Positions 53,878 through 62,698 of a stretch of DNA of 64,000 nt are shown one piece after another. The position numbers and the translations under genes are program-made. The notes beneath the pieces were generated by a model. The model did not search any database and was not told where the DNA came from. It saw only the letters and a list, made by a program, of their open reading frames with translations. Each line of letters starts with the position of its first letter. Position 1 is the first letter of the stretch. The DNA is from Cohnella sp. SGD-V74. GTDB lineage: Bacteria; Bacillota; Bacilli; Paenibacillales; Paenibacillaceae. The stretch spans positions 186,001-250,000 of the forward strand of contig NZ_PVYW01000010.1 in NCBI RefSeq assembly GCF_003001675.1, given 5' to 3'.

Positions 53878-54300
53878 ATGACGATTATAGGGAACGTAGA
53901 ACGAGGCAGTATTGTATGGTGCCAGCTTCACCCCACAAAAGGACATGAGCAAAACGGCTACCGTGCCTCAATCGTAATATCGGACGGATTCATTGATCCT
54001 TCATTGAACAAAATGGCGCTCACCGTTCCGGTCACGACGCAAGCGATGGGGCATAGCTTTGAAATCCCTGTCCCTCCGGGAATCAGAACACCCAATTCGA
54101 TATTACTGCCTCCAAACCTCCACTTTATGGAGCTGGAAGGTGTAGTTCTGATTAACAATATAAGATCGATTGATCTTGACGCAAGAAATGCGGTTGTTAT
54201 CGGCAGGGTCGATCCGTACTCCGTTTTTTTTGAAGAGATTATCGATAATGTTATGGGAATCGTCGCTTACCCTGAAGATGACGAGGAGTCCGAAAACTAA
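53878..54300 (+). CDS. mazF: MazF-type endoribonuclease toxin
   Basis: 140 residues. VERGSIVWCQLHPTKGHEQN carries the RG.I opening and the G.EQ.G.R loop (GHEQNGYRASIVIS), and KMALTVPVTTQAMGHSFEIP has the conserved P.T strand. INNIRSIDLDARNAVVIGRV completes the fold. It cleaves mRNA when free of MazE. It has a 20-residue acidic tail (AYPEDDEESEN) beyond the usual fold. The 3-nt gap after mazE and the lack of a clear ribosome site point to translational coupling. The pair sits between two direct repeats. Confidence 0.95.
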   Translation: MTIIGNVERGSIVWCQLHPTKGHEQNGYRASIVISDGFIDPSLNKMALTVPVTTQAMGHSFEIPVPPGIRTPNSILLPPNLHFMELEGVVLINNIRSIDLDARNAVVIGRVDPYSVFFEEIIDNVMGIVAYPEDDEESEN

Positions 54301-54321
54301 ACTATCCCTACACCGACCCCC

Positions 54322-54379
54322 AAAAAAGATGCATGCCTTCCAAGCGCAGCAGCGACAGAGGAAGATACATGCATCTTTT
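54322..54379 (-). terminator. Terminator of the P-loop ATPase gene
   Basis: Read leftward, AAAAGATGCATG pairs with CATGCATCTTTT (54324-54335 and 54368-54379) with a 32-nt loop, then TT. It starts 4 nt after the stop at 54384. The same hairpin is duplicated at 53112-53170. Confidence 0.75.
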
Positions 54380-54659
54380 ATCGTTACACCTGTAAAGCTG
54401 CGAGCCGCAGGACATCCTCCCGGAATTGTTCGGCGATCCGTTCCAGCGCTGCGGAGTCCGCTGCCTCGGCATACAGCCCTTCCAGCCGATCCTGGAGGAC
54501 GCGGGCTTCCGCCAGCAGTCCGATCGAGCGCTTCATGTCGGCGGAGTATTGCTGCTTGATCGGAGCGAGCTCTTCGGCATAGGTTTCGTCCGTTCCCGGA
54601 GCGATGCAGCGTTCGTACATGTCGACGATCTCGTCGGAAGGCCGGTCGGGAAAATATTC
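54322..54659. repeat. 338-bp direct repeat, copy B (intact end of the ATPase gene)
   Basis: Copy B is the functional one: it continues into the full ATPase gene. It matches 53112-53450. The 871-bp segment between the copies (53451-54321) carries mazEF. Confidence 0.92.
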
Positions 54660-55490
54660 GTGCGGAGCGGTGCTGTCGAAGATCGCGAAGCCGACCTCCC
54701 GCACGACAACCATGTCGAGGCTGTTCGGATCGAAGCCGCAATGGTAGACCTCGGCGTCGAAGCCCCGTTCGGCGGCCGCGGCGGCCAGCCTCTTCAGCAT
54801 CGTCGACTTGCCCGAGCCGGGGCGCCCCTTCAGCAAATACCGCTTCAGCCCGTCCGTCAGGCCGGGTACGAAGTCAACCGCCCCCTGCGGAGTCGCCGCG
54901 CCCAGGAAGCGGTGAATTTCCTGAGCCGTCCCTTCCTGCTTCCGGTCTCCGAACAGCCGAGAGATCGATTCGACGGTCAACTCGTCTGCCGCCTGGAAAT
55001 CCATATTGCCGATATAGATTTTCTCCCAATCGTCATGAACGCGAAGCGCTTCGGCGAATCCGGCATAAGCTTCCTCGTACTTGCCCGATATGTCGCGTTC
55101 CAAGCTTGCGATTTCGGCCGCGCGCGCTTCGAGAGCCGACTTATCGCACGCTTCTGCCAAGTCGACTTCCAGTATCGTCGCTCCTTCCACCTTCGGTACG
55201 AAGGCGTTCGGAGTCGTGCCGTCGATAACCCCGAGCTTCAGTCCGGGAACGATCAGTCCGTCAAGCGCATCCGGATCGGAGGCGCAGGAGATACGCCACG
55301 CTTCATGTCCGGCCTCTGCAAGTCTGTCGCCGATCGAACGAAGGCTGCAGGCTTTCCCCAATCCAGCGCCTCCCCGCAGCACGTAAAGCCGCTCCAATCC
55401 TTGCAAGGAGGAATGAAGCAGGCTCGTGTAGCCCTTCGCCGTGTTGCCGCCCGTATAAAAGTCGTAAATGTTGCCGCTCATCTTCGTCAC
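54384..55490 (-). CDS. Two-domain P-loop ATPase (PRK06851-like)
   Basis: 368 residues, no signal. Two tandem P-loops: YVLRGGAGLGKACSLRSIGD near residue 37 (the last S/T of the Walker A replaced by A-C) and YLLKGRPGSGKSTMLKRLAA near residue 220. DLDGLIVP-like DALDGLIVPGLKLGVIDGTTP follows the first and SLDMVVVREVGFAIFDSTAP the second, so the halves are homologous. This fits a family seen in spore-forming Firmicutes (PRK06851). The C-terminus is helical. Its 3' end was duplicated when mazEF entered. Function unknown. Confidence 0.85.
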   Translation of the reverse strand: MTKMSGNIYDFYTGGNTAKGYTSLLHSSLQGLERLYVLRGGAGLGKACSLRSIGDRLAEAGHEAWRISCASDPDALDGLIVPGLKLGVIDGTTPNAFVPKVEGATILEVDLAEACDKSALEARAAEIASLERDISGKYEEAYAGFAEALRVHDDWEKIYIGNMDFQAADELTVESISRLFGDRKQEGTAQEIHRFLGAATPQGAVDFVPGLTDGLKRYLLKGRPGSGKSTMLKRLAAAAAERGFDAEVYHCGFDPNSLDMVVVREVGFAIFDSTAPHEYFPDRPSDEIVDMYERCIAPGTDETYAEELAPIKQQYSADMKRSIGLLAEARVLQDRLEGLYAEAADSAALERIAEQFREDVLRLAALQV

Positions 55491-55695
55491 ACCTTCCTAG
55501 GCTGATGTCATGGCCTATATCCATCGTATTTCGTCGCCCTTGATTTGGTGCGGCTGAACGCGGGCGACCATCAAGCCTGGAGTTATTTGGCGAACCGCCG
55601 GACGTACCGTCGGTGCTCTCAGGATCATTTGGCGGAGTAAAGCGAATACGCCATGCAGGAATCATGTCGGAGTATAGCTCACACGCCATACAGGG

Positions 55696-56745
55696 TCATC
55701 CGTCAAACGTATCGTACACGTCCTGCAAGGAAAACTTGGCAAGCGCCATCGTCTCGTCGGCCGCTCCGTAGTACATGCGGATCGTGTCTCCGTCCAGCAG
55801 AGCGCCGCAGGAGAACACGACCTTGCCGAAGAAGCCGTTGACCTCGTATTCGGCTTCCGGCTCCAGAATCGGGCGCGAGGAGCGAGCCAGCACCTTGCCC
55901 GGATCGTTCGCATCGAGCAGCACCGCTCCCATGCAGTAGCGGTGGGCCGCGTCCGCTCCGTGATAGAGGACGAGCCATCCCCGGTCCGTGCGAATCGGGA
56001 CCGCTCCGCCGCCGATCCTCGCGCCGTCCCAGCGTCCGGGCCGGAGTCCGAGCAGATGACGATGATTGCCCCAATGAACGAGATCGGGCGATTCGGAGAT
56101 CCACATCTCCGGTTCGCCGAAAGAATGCGGAACCGGGCGGTGGAGCGCGAACCAGCGCCCTCCGACGGGTTCGGGAAACAGGGCGGCGTCTTTATTTTCG
56201 GGGGACAGCATCAGGCCAAGGCGTTCGACGCCGCGAAAGTCGGCCGTTCTCGCCAAGCCGACCGCCACACCGCTGGAAGATACCGCGCTATAGGCGATGT
56301 AGAAGCCGTCCGGCAGCGGGGTAATCCGCGGATCTTCGATGCCCCAGGCTTCCGAAGCGTTTTCGGGATACAGGAAGGGATGCGCGTCGACGGAGAAGCG
56401 CACGCCGTCCCGGCTTCGGGCGACGCGCAGATGAGACATCGAGGTGAGCCGAACGACCCGCGAGCCTTCCCGGATCACGCGGCTGTCCGAGAAGTCGTAG
56501 CGCGGATCGTCCGCGGAGAAGCGCTCTACGATGACCGTTCCTCGGTTCTCGTCAAGCAGCGGGACGCGAATTTCTATTTCATTTTCTCCGACTGGCGCTT
56601 CCGCCACTCTCAACAGCAAAATCGTTTCTTCCCCATAGACGGCGACTCCCGCGTTAAAAACGCCCATCACCCGGAAGTCGGGTATGGACGGCGGTACGTC
56701 CGCGGGCCGGAGAATTGGATTGTCGGGGTGTCTGGCGATCGGCAA
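55696..56745 (-). CDS. GH130-family glycoside phosphorylase/hydrolase
   Basis: 349 residues from a TTG at 56745 with GAGGAG about 10 nt upstream; the longer frame adds an unlike N-terminus. PIARHPDNPILRPADVPPSI is the usual opening, VFNAGVAVYGEETILLLRVA the first blade, and WGIEDPRITPLPDGFYIAYS has the conserved EDPR with the catalytic Asp. HRPVPHSFGEPEMWISESPD and GGGAVPIRTDRGWLVLYHGA follow. Members cut or phosphorolyse beta-mannosides. No signal peptide, so it acts inside the cell. It is in the same direction as the ATPase gene 205 bp downstream, a gap with nothing recognisable. Confidence 0.9.
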   Translation of the reverse strand: MPIARHPDNPILRPADVPPSIPDFRVMGVFNAGVAVYGEETILLLRVAEAPVGENEIEIRVPLLDENRGTVIVERFSADDPRYDFSDSRVIREGSRVVRLTSMSHLRVARSRDGVRFSVDAHPFLYPENASEAWGIEDPRITPLPDGFYIAYSAVSSSGVAVGLARTADFRGVERLGLMLSPENKDAALFPEPVGGRWFALHRPVPHSFGEPEMWISESPDLVHWGNHRHLLGLRPGRWDGARIGGGAVPIRTDRGWLVLYHGADAAHRYCMGAVLLDANDPGKVLARSSRPILEPEAEYEVNGFFGKVVFSCGALLDGDTIRMYYGAADETMALAKFSLQDVYDTFDG

Positions 56746-56905
56746 ACGGGACCAACTCCTCTTTCTCGTAGAATATGCAGCCTCGGAGCGGGAAATACGG
56801 ATTGGCGCTTCCTCATTGCGGAGCGAAAAAAGAAGGATAGACCGGACGACGCGGCGAAAAGGAAACAGTACGGAAATCGAGTCCATTACAACGGAAGTGA
56901 AGCGG

Positions 56906-57496
56906 ATGATCATCTGGATTAACGGCGCCTTCGGCGCAGGCAAGACGCAGACCGCCTATGAGCTGCACAGAAGATTGCCGGACTCCTTCGTCTATGATCC
57001 GGAGAATGCCGGTTATTTTATTCGCAAGAACGTTCCCAAGCGGATCGCGCTGGGCGATTTTCAAGACTATCCGATGTGGCGGGACACGAACTACGCGATG
57101 CTTAAGCATCTGGACAGCGAATACGACGGCGTCGTGATTGCGCCGATGACGCTCGTCCATCCGGGATACTTCGACGAGATCGTCGGACGGCTGAGGGAGG
57201 ATGGGGTGTCGGTGCGCCATTTCGCGCTGTGCGCGGGGAAGGAGACGCTGCTGAAGCGGCTGAGGGGCCGGGGAGAGGGAAGCGAATCATGGGCGGCCGC
57301 GCAGATCGACCGGTGCGTGGCGGCGCTCTCCGACGAGAAGTTCGCCTATCATCTCGACACCGAGGGGCATTCGGTCGCGGACAACGCGGAGCGAATCGCC
57401 GAGCTGGCGGGACTGGCGCTGCAGCCGGACGAACGAAGCCGCATGCGCAAGGCGTACGACCGCATCCGAACACAGATTCGGCATATCCGCTTCTGA
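56906..57496 (+). CDS. tmrB: TmrB-like ATP-binding protein (tunicamycin resistance family)
   Basis: 196 residues from the ATG at 56906, with GGAAGTGA upstream. IIWINGAFGAGKTQTAYELH is the Walker A opening of TmrB, and DFQDYPMWRDTNYAML, IAPMTLVHPGYFDEIVGRLR, LLKRLRGRGEGSESWAAAQI and DRCVAALSD match B. subtilis TmrB throughout. TmrB gives tunicamycin resistance when overproduced, and may bind the drug. It is divergent from the GH130 gene and ends in a strong terminator. Confidence 0.88.
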   Translation: MIIWINGAFGAGKTQTAYELHRRLPDSFVYDPENAGYFIRKNVPKRIALGDFQDYPMWRDTNYAMLKHLDSEYDGVVIAPMTLVHPGYFDEIVGRLREDGVSVRHFALCAGKETLLKRLRGRGEGSESWAAAQIDRCVAALSDEKFAYHLDTEGHSVADNAERIAELAGLALQPDERSRMRKAYDRIRTQIRHIRF

Positions 57497-57530
57497 CTCG
57501 GGGATCGCCCAACCCGCCTATTCGCGTCGC

Positions 57531-57565
57531 AAAACATGAAGCCCGATCGGGTTTCATGTTTTTTT
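57531..57565 (+). terminator. Strong rho-independent terminator
   Basis: AAAACATGAA.CCCGA pairs with TCGGG.TTCATGTTTT and runs into a T-tract (57531-57565). It closes the tmrB transcript. Confidence 0.9.
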
Positions 57566-57663
57566 CATTCATTGTGCCGATTATAAAAGGATTTTGAAGC
57601 AAAATGTTGAAACTTGACATAGCAGTCAATTATTCTTCCTATGCAAAGAAGGCAGGGAGCATC

Positions 57664-60600
57664 ATGGTTCAGGAGTACCGGATCGGCGTCATCGCGCCGT
57701 ATCTGGACGGCGAATATTACGGCAGGCTGCTGCCTTACATTCAAGAGGCCGTTCGGGAGAGACGTTCCCGTCTGTTCGCCGTGCAGGTCGCGGACGACTA
57801 TTTGGGCATCGATTCGTTGGAGGAACCGATCGCCTCAGGGCTTATCGACGCCTGGATCGCCATTCTGCCCTCCGCGAGCGAGACGGTTCTCGAAACGTTG
57901 GAAAACAGCGGCAAGCCTTTCGTCTGCATCGGCTTTCCTTCGCCCGTTCCTTCGGGCCACTCCGTGCTGGTCGAAAATCGTTCGGGCATGAGAGCGGCAG
58001 TGAGGCACCTGATCGATCATGGACATACGCGAATCGCGTTTATCGGCAATCGGGCGCAGTACGATCTGTACGAGCGTTACCAGGGGTATCTGGAGGCGCT
58101 GGCCGAGAGGGGGCTTCCGCTCGACGAACGGCTCGTCGTCGACACCGAAGACAACCTCATGAACGCCGGAGAGAAAGCGATGCTGGAGCTGCTGGACCGG
58201 GGCGCCGAGTTTACGGCGGTCGCCGCGGGCACGGACTTCAACGCGCTCGGCGCCACCGATTGCCTGCAGATGCGTGGACTCGGAGTTCCGCAAGACTGCG
58301 CGGTGACGGGGTTCGACGATATCTATCAGGCGGCGGTCAACTACCCGTCGCTCACGACCGTTCGCCAGCCCCTTGAACGGATGGCCGGAGAAGCGGTGAG
58401 AATCGCCGTCGAGCTGCTGGAAGGGCGTTCGCAATCGGAGGAGGCCACGTTCGTGCCGGCCGAGCTGGTCGTCCGGTCTTCCTGCTCCTGTTCGGAGAGG
58501 TCGCAGTTCCGGACGGCGGACGAATTCGACCGCTACTTGATCAGCCTGTCGCAGCTGCGCCGTTCGTTCCATACGATCACGAACAACAATTACCGGATGA
58601 CAAGAGGGCTCATCAACGCGACGCGGGACGAGAGAGTCGACTTCTCCAAGCTGTTCTGGAATCTCGCGCATTGGGGCTGCCTGGCTCTGTGGGAGACGGA
58701 CGAGAGCGGCAACCGGCGCCTGGTCGTGCGCCAGACGTTCAGCAAGAGGGGCGACCCTGTGCCTCCCGACGGCTCGGCGTATCCGTTCGAGCATTTTCCT
58801 CCGCTTGAGACGCTGCCTCCGGGAACGCTGCCCGGGGGAGGGGACGTCGTCGTGCTTCACCCGGTCAAGTCGGAGATGAAAAACTGGGGCTACATCGCGC
58901 TGGCCGGACCGCTGGACCCGAACTCCAATTTCATCGCGAACGATCTGTTCCGGCATAGCTTCACGATTCTGGCCGTCGCGTTGGAGCGGGAGCTGCTGTT
59001 CAACCGCGTCCGTGCGATCGCGGAGAAGCTGGAGATCGTCTCGAACGTCACGAACGACGGAATTTGGGACTGGGATCTGAGCACGGGCAAGATCGATTGG
59101 AACATCCGCGCGCACAAAATATTAAGTCCGTCCGCCGCCAAGCTGACGAGCGACCCCCGCTCCTTCTTGAAGCTGCTGCATCCGGAGGACCGCCGGGCAA
59201 TGTGGCGGGCGCTCGAACGCGTCCGTTCCAAGGCTGACCGGCAGCCGATCCAGATCGAGCTGCGAATCGGCGGAATGGCGGAAGGCGATCGGCAGATCTG
59301 GGTGCATCTCGCGGGCGATCTCGTTCGCGGAGCTTCGGGCCGCGGAGACCGTGTCATCGGTTCGATTACCGATATTACCGAGAAGAAGTTCAACGAAGCG
59401 AAGATCACGCAGCTGGCTTATTGGGATTCCTTGACGGGATTGCCTAACCGCATGCGGTTCAAGGAACTGCTCCAGGAGGCCATGGAGGAGCGGGTCAAGG
59501 ACGGCAAGAAGCTGGCCGTCATGATGATCGATCTCGACCGGTTCAAGATCGTCAACGATACGCTCGGTCATCAGACGGGCGATCTGCTGCTCCAGTTGGC
59601 CTCTGCCAAGTTGCAGGAATGCGTCGGGCCTCAGGGGATCGTCGCACGATTCGCCGGCGACGAATTCATCGCGCTGCTGTCCAGGATCGAAGGGGCCGAG
59701 GAGATCAACCGCATTGCCGACCGGATGCTGCTGATGCTGACCAAGCCGTTCGTGCTGGAAGGGCAGGAGTTTTATTTGTCCGCGAGCCTGGGGGCGTGCA
59801 TGTATCCTTGCGACGCGCAGGACGTCGACTCGCTCATCCGATTCTCCGATTTGGCGATGTACTATTCGAAGGAAAACGGCGGCAACCGGCTCAAGGTCTA
59901 TACGCCGGCATTAAGCTCGAAAAGAGTTGAGAGGTTCAATATGGAAACGGGTCTCAGACACGCGTTGGAACGGGGAGAGCTGGCGCTGAATTTTCAACCG
60001 CAAGTGTCTCTCGTATCGGGTAAAGTGTACGGAGCGGAGACGCTCATCCGCTGGAGCTCGTCCGACGGAAAAACGATACAGCCGGGCGAGTTCATTCCGC
60101 TGGCGGAGGAGACGGGGCTGATCATCCCGATCGGCCAGTGGGTGCTGGAGCAAGCCTGCCGGGCGTGCAAAAGCTGGATTCACGCGGGCATGCCTTCGCT
60201 CGTCATCTCCGTCAACATCTCGGCTCTCCAGTTCCAGCAGGAGGATTTTCCGGACATCGTCCGCAAGGTGCTGAAGGACACGGGCATCCAGCCGTATAAT
60301 CTGTGCCTGGAGATTACCGAGCATACGGCCGTCCAGAATATGGAGCACAGCATCCGAATGCTCGGCCAACTGGTGGAGATCGGGGTCAAAATCGCGATCG
60401 ACGACTTCGGCATGGGCCAGTCGTCCCTCTACTGGCTGAAGAAGCTGCCCCTGCACATCGTCAAAATCGATCCGTCGTTCATCCGCAATCTGACGAAGGA
60501 TTCGGACGACGCCGCCATCGCCAAAGCGGTTATCGAAATGTCGCACGGGCTTGGACTGTCCGTTACGGCGGAGGGCGTCGAGACGGAGGATCAGCTCAAG

Positions 60601-60705
60601 CGGCTTCAGCAGCTCCAGTGCGACCGCATCCAGGGCTTCTTCACCGGTCGCCCGATGACGTCCGATCAGTTCATTGCGTATTTCCTCGAAATTGTCAACT
60701 GGTAA
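57664..60705 (+). CDS. Cytoplasmic GGDEF/EAL protein with LacI-type sensor
   Basis: 1013 residues from the ATG at 57664, with AGGGAG 6 nt upstream; the longer frame from 57604 lacks a site. Residues about 1-285 look like a LacI/PBP1 ligand domain without an HTH (YRIGVIAPYLDGEYYGRLLP, TRIAFIGNRAQYDLYERYQG, GVPQDCAVTGFDDIYQAAVN, LTTVRQPLERMAGEA). A GAF-like region, a PAS domain (about 456-570, GIWDWDLSTGKIDWN), a GGDEF domain with AGDEF in place of GGDEF (about 660) and an EAL domain with ETLIR in place of EALIR (about 789) follow. DDFGMGQSSLYWLKKLPLHI and KIDPSFI are intact. No membrane helix. A soluble sugar-type sensor tied to cyclic-di-GMP turnover is the likely role. Confidence 0.9.
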   Translation: MVQEYRIGVIAPYLDGEYYGRLLPYIQEAVRERRSRLFAVQVADDYLGIDSLEEPIASGLIDAWIAILPSASETVLETLENSGKPFVCIGFPSPVPSGHSVLVENRSGMRAAVRHLIDHGHTRIAFIGNRAQYDLYERYQGYLEALAERGLPLDERLVVDTEDNLMNAGEKAMLELLDRGAEFTAVAAGTDFNALGATDCLQMRGLGVPQDCAVTGFDDIYQAAVNYPSLTTVRQPLERMAGEAVRIAVELLEGRSQSEEATFVPAELVVRSSCSCSERSQFRTADEFDRYLISLSQLRRSFHTITNNNYRMTRGLINATRDERVDFSKLFWNLAHWGCLALWETDESGNRRLVVRQTFSKRGDPVPPDGSAYPFEHFPPLETLPPGTLPGGGDVVVLHPVKSEMKNWGYIALAGPLDPNSNFIANDLFRHSFTILAVALERELLFNRVRAIAEKLEIVSNVTNDGIWDWDLSTGKIDWNIRAHKILSPSAAKLTSDPRSFLKLLHPEDRRAMWRALERVRSKADRQPIQIELRIGGMAEGDRQIWVHLAGDLVRGASGRGDRVIGSITDITEKKFNEAKITQLAYWDSLTGLPNRMRFKELLQEAMEERVKDGKKLAVMMIDLDRFKIVNDTLGHQTGDLLLQLASAKLQECVGPQGIVARFAGDEFIALLSRIEGAEEINRIADRMLLMLTKPFVLEGQEFYLSASLGACMYPCDAQDVDSLIRFSDLAMYYSKENGGNRLKVYTPALSSKRVERFNMETGLRHALERGELALNFQPQVSLVSGKVYGAETLIRWSSSDGKTIQPGEFIPLAEETGLIIPIGQWVLEQACRACKSWIHAGMPSLVISVNISALQFQQEDFPDIVRKVLKDTGIQPYNLCLEITEHTAVQNMEHSIRMLGQLVEIGVKIAIDDFGMGQSSLYWLKKLPLHIVKIDPSFIRNLTKDSDDAAIAKAVIEMSHGLGLSVTAEGVETEDQLKRLQQLQCDRIQGFFTGRPMTSDQFIAYFLEIVNW

Positions 60706-60726
60706 GCCGAGGTGCGGCTGCGCGCT

Positions 60727-61698
60727 TCACCCCTCGTAGAGCGCGGCCGCGGCCAAGCATTCCTCCCGCACGGCGGCGCGAAGCTCGTCCGGAGCCAGCG
60801 CCTCCGCGTCGCGGCCGTATTTCATCACGATGTCGCGCGCGGACTCCAGCGTGTTGAACTCGACGAACGCCTCCATCTTCTCTTCCCCTCGTACTTCCTC
60901 GCATGAGACCGTCTTCACGTATCTTTCGCCCGCGAACGTTTCCCATCTTGCCGCAGCCACGCGAACCCGAGCGGGATAGCGGGGCAGATTGGATTTGAAT
61001 CGTTCCATCGACTGCTCCCAATAGGCGGCCAGATCGAAGCCCTCCGGCCGGACGAAGGTTTCGTCCAGCATCTCGGCGCCGTGCAGGCGGGACAGCCGGA
61101 AAGTGCGGAGGGAATCCTCTTCCGCGCTTTCCTCCATGGCGACCGCGTACCAGACGCTCGTCTTGGCGACCAAGCCCAGAGGCAATACGGTTCGCTCCGT
61201 TATCTCGTCCGCAACCCGCCCGCGATAGCGGATGCGAAGCTTGCGCTGCTCCCAGACCGCCTCCTGGACGGTCTGCAGATGCGCGGAGCGCGCGGGAGCG
61301 GAGTGCCAGCCCGCGCCGTCGATATGGATGCGTTCCCGCACGTATTCCGCGTCCCGGCGCGCCGGTTCGGGCAGGGCGGACAGCAGCTTGCGCAGCGCGG
61401 TCCCCGACGGCTCGTTCAGCCCCAGATCGGCGACAACGCTGGAGGAATGGAGCAGCAGCAAGGAACGGATCTCGTCTACCGTCATGGCCGTAATCCGGTT
61501 GCGGTAGCCTTCCGACAGCTTCCAGCCTCCCGCTGCTCCCCTCTCCGCGTAGACGGGAATGCCGGCCGCCGCCAACGCCTCCATATCGCGATGGACGGTC
61601 CGTTCGGAAACTTCAAGCTCGCCGGCGAGCTCCTTGGACGTCATTTGCCCTCGTGCTTGCAGAAGGGAAAGCAGGGTCAGCAGTCGATCGGCTCTCAT
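60727..61698 (-). CDS. YafY-type HTH/WYL-domain regulator
   Basis: 323 residues. N-terminal HTH_11 (LLTLLSLLQARGQMTSKELA, LEVSERTVHRDMEALAAAGI). The WYL domain (about 140-220) has VWYAVAMEE where WYL is usual, and FRLSRLHGAEML nearby. The C-terminal extension (about 230-323) is standard. It should sense a small ligand and control the divergent SDR gene via the palindrome at 61744-61766. Confidence 0.92.
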   Translation of the reverse strand: MRADRLLTLLSLLQARGQMTSKELAGELEVSERTVHRDMEALAAAGIPVYAERGAAGGWKLSEGYRNRITAMTVDEIRSLLLLHSSSVVADLGLNEPSGTALRKLLSALPEPARRDAEYVRERIHIDGAGWHSAPARSAHLQTVQEAVWEQRKLRIRYRGRVADEITERTVLPLGLVAKTSVWYAVAMEESAEEDSLRTFRLSRLHGAEMLDETFVRPEGFDLAAYWEQSMERFKSNLPRYPARVRVAAARWETFAGERYVKTVSCEEVRGEEKMEAFVEFNTLESARDIVMKYGRDAEALAPDELRAAVREECLAAAALYEG

Positions 61699-61743
61699 GC
61701 GTCGTTCCTCCGTTTGTTTCGGTTATGCTCAGTATATCCGATT

Positions 61744-61766
61744 TATATGACAGCAGGTGTCATATA
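61744..61766. promoter_or_regulatory. Palindromic operator between WYL regulator and SDR
   Basis: TATATGACA (61744-61752) and TGTCATATA (61758-61766) are perfect 9-bp arms with a 5-bp spacer. TGACA-N5-TGTCA matches the form I recall for YafY-type regulators. It is positioned to control both divergent genes. Confidence 0.75.
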
Positions 61767-61816
61767 TCAAGGCTAATCTGAGGAGGAAGGATCGAATTAA
61801 AGGAGGAAAAGAGAGT

Positions 61817-62686
61817 ATGAAACCATTGGCGGGAAAAGTAGCAGTTGTCGCGGGTGCGACGCGGGGAGCGGGCAGGGCGATCGCAATTGCGCTCGGAGAG
61901 GCCGGGGCGACCGTGTACGCGACGGGAAGAAGCGTCAGGGGAGCGCCCTCCGATCTGGCGAGGCCGGAGACGATCGAGGAGACGGCAGAGCTTATAACCG
62001 CCCGAGGCGGGCAAGGCATCCCCGTGCGGGTGGACCATACGGAACCCGAGCAGGTGAAGGCTCTGTTCGAACGAATCGGAGGCGAGCAAGGGGGCAGGCT
62101 CGATATCATCGTTAATGACGTCTGGGGCGGCGAGAAGCTGACGGAGTGGGGCACGCTTTATTGGGAGGGATCTCTGGACAAGGCGCTGCTCATGCAGCGC
62201 AGAGCCGTGCACTCCCATATGATTACGAGTTATTATGGCGCTCCGTTGCTGGTTCAGAGGGGCGAAGGGCTGATCGTGGAAGTGACGGACGGATACGATT
62301 ACCGCTATCGGGGCAACTTGCCGTACAGCCTGGCGAAAGTGTCGGTCATTCATCTCGCGGAGGCGCAAGCGGCGGAGCTGCGGCCGCACGGCGTGGCGGC
62401 CGTTGCCGTCACGCCGGGATTTCTGCGATCCGAGGAGATGCTGGATTATTTCGGCGTCACCGAGGCGAATTGGCGCGACGGAGCGCAGAAGGAGCCGCAT
62501 TTCCTTCAGTCGGAGACGCCGTTCTTCCTTGCGAGAGGACTGGCCGCGCTCGCCGCCGAGCCGGATCTGCTGAGCAAGTCGGGCAAGGCGTACACTTCCT
62601 GGGGATTGTCGGACGACTACGGAATCGAAGACGTCGACGGGAGGCGCCCTCATTGGGGCAACTATGCCGCGGAGCAAGGGCTGTGA
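61817..62686 (+). CDS. Short-chain dehydrogenase/reductase
   Basis: 289 residues from the ATG at 61817, with AAAGGAGG upstream. The cofactor motif is VAVVAGATRGAGRAIAIALG and the catalytic YxxxK is in LPYSLAKVSVIHLA (about 175). GAPSDLARPETIEETAELIT and RSEEMLDYFGVTEANWRDG are as in a family of uncharacterised SDRs that travel with YafY regulators in Bacilli. It reduces a carbonyl or oxidises an alcohol with NAD(P). Substrate unknown. Confidence 0.9.
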   Translation: MKPLAGKVAVVAGATRGAGRAIAIALGEAGATVYATGRSVRGAPSDLARPETIEETAELITARGGQGIPVRVDHTEPEQVKALFERIGGEQGGRLDIIVNDVWGGEKLTEWGTLYWEGSLDKALLMQRRAVHSHMITSYYGAPLLVQRGEGLIVEVTDGYDYRYRGNLPYSLAKVSVIHLAEAQAAELRPHGVAAVAVTPGFLRSEEMLDYFGVTEANWRDGAQKEPHFLQSETPFFLARGLAALAAEPDLLSKSGKAYTSWGLSDDYGIEDVDGRRPHWGNYAAEQGL

Positions 62687-62698
62687 CGAACGCGCAGG

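Noticed and set aside
53451..54321. Insertion sequence or transposon carrying mazEF
   Set aside because: No transposase or short inverted ends; the long direct copies of host sequence explain the structure better.
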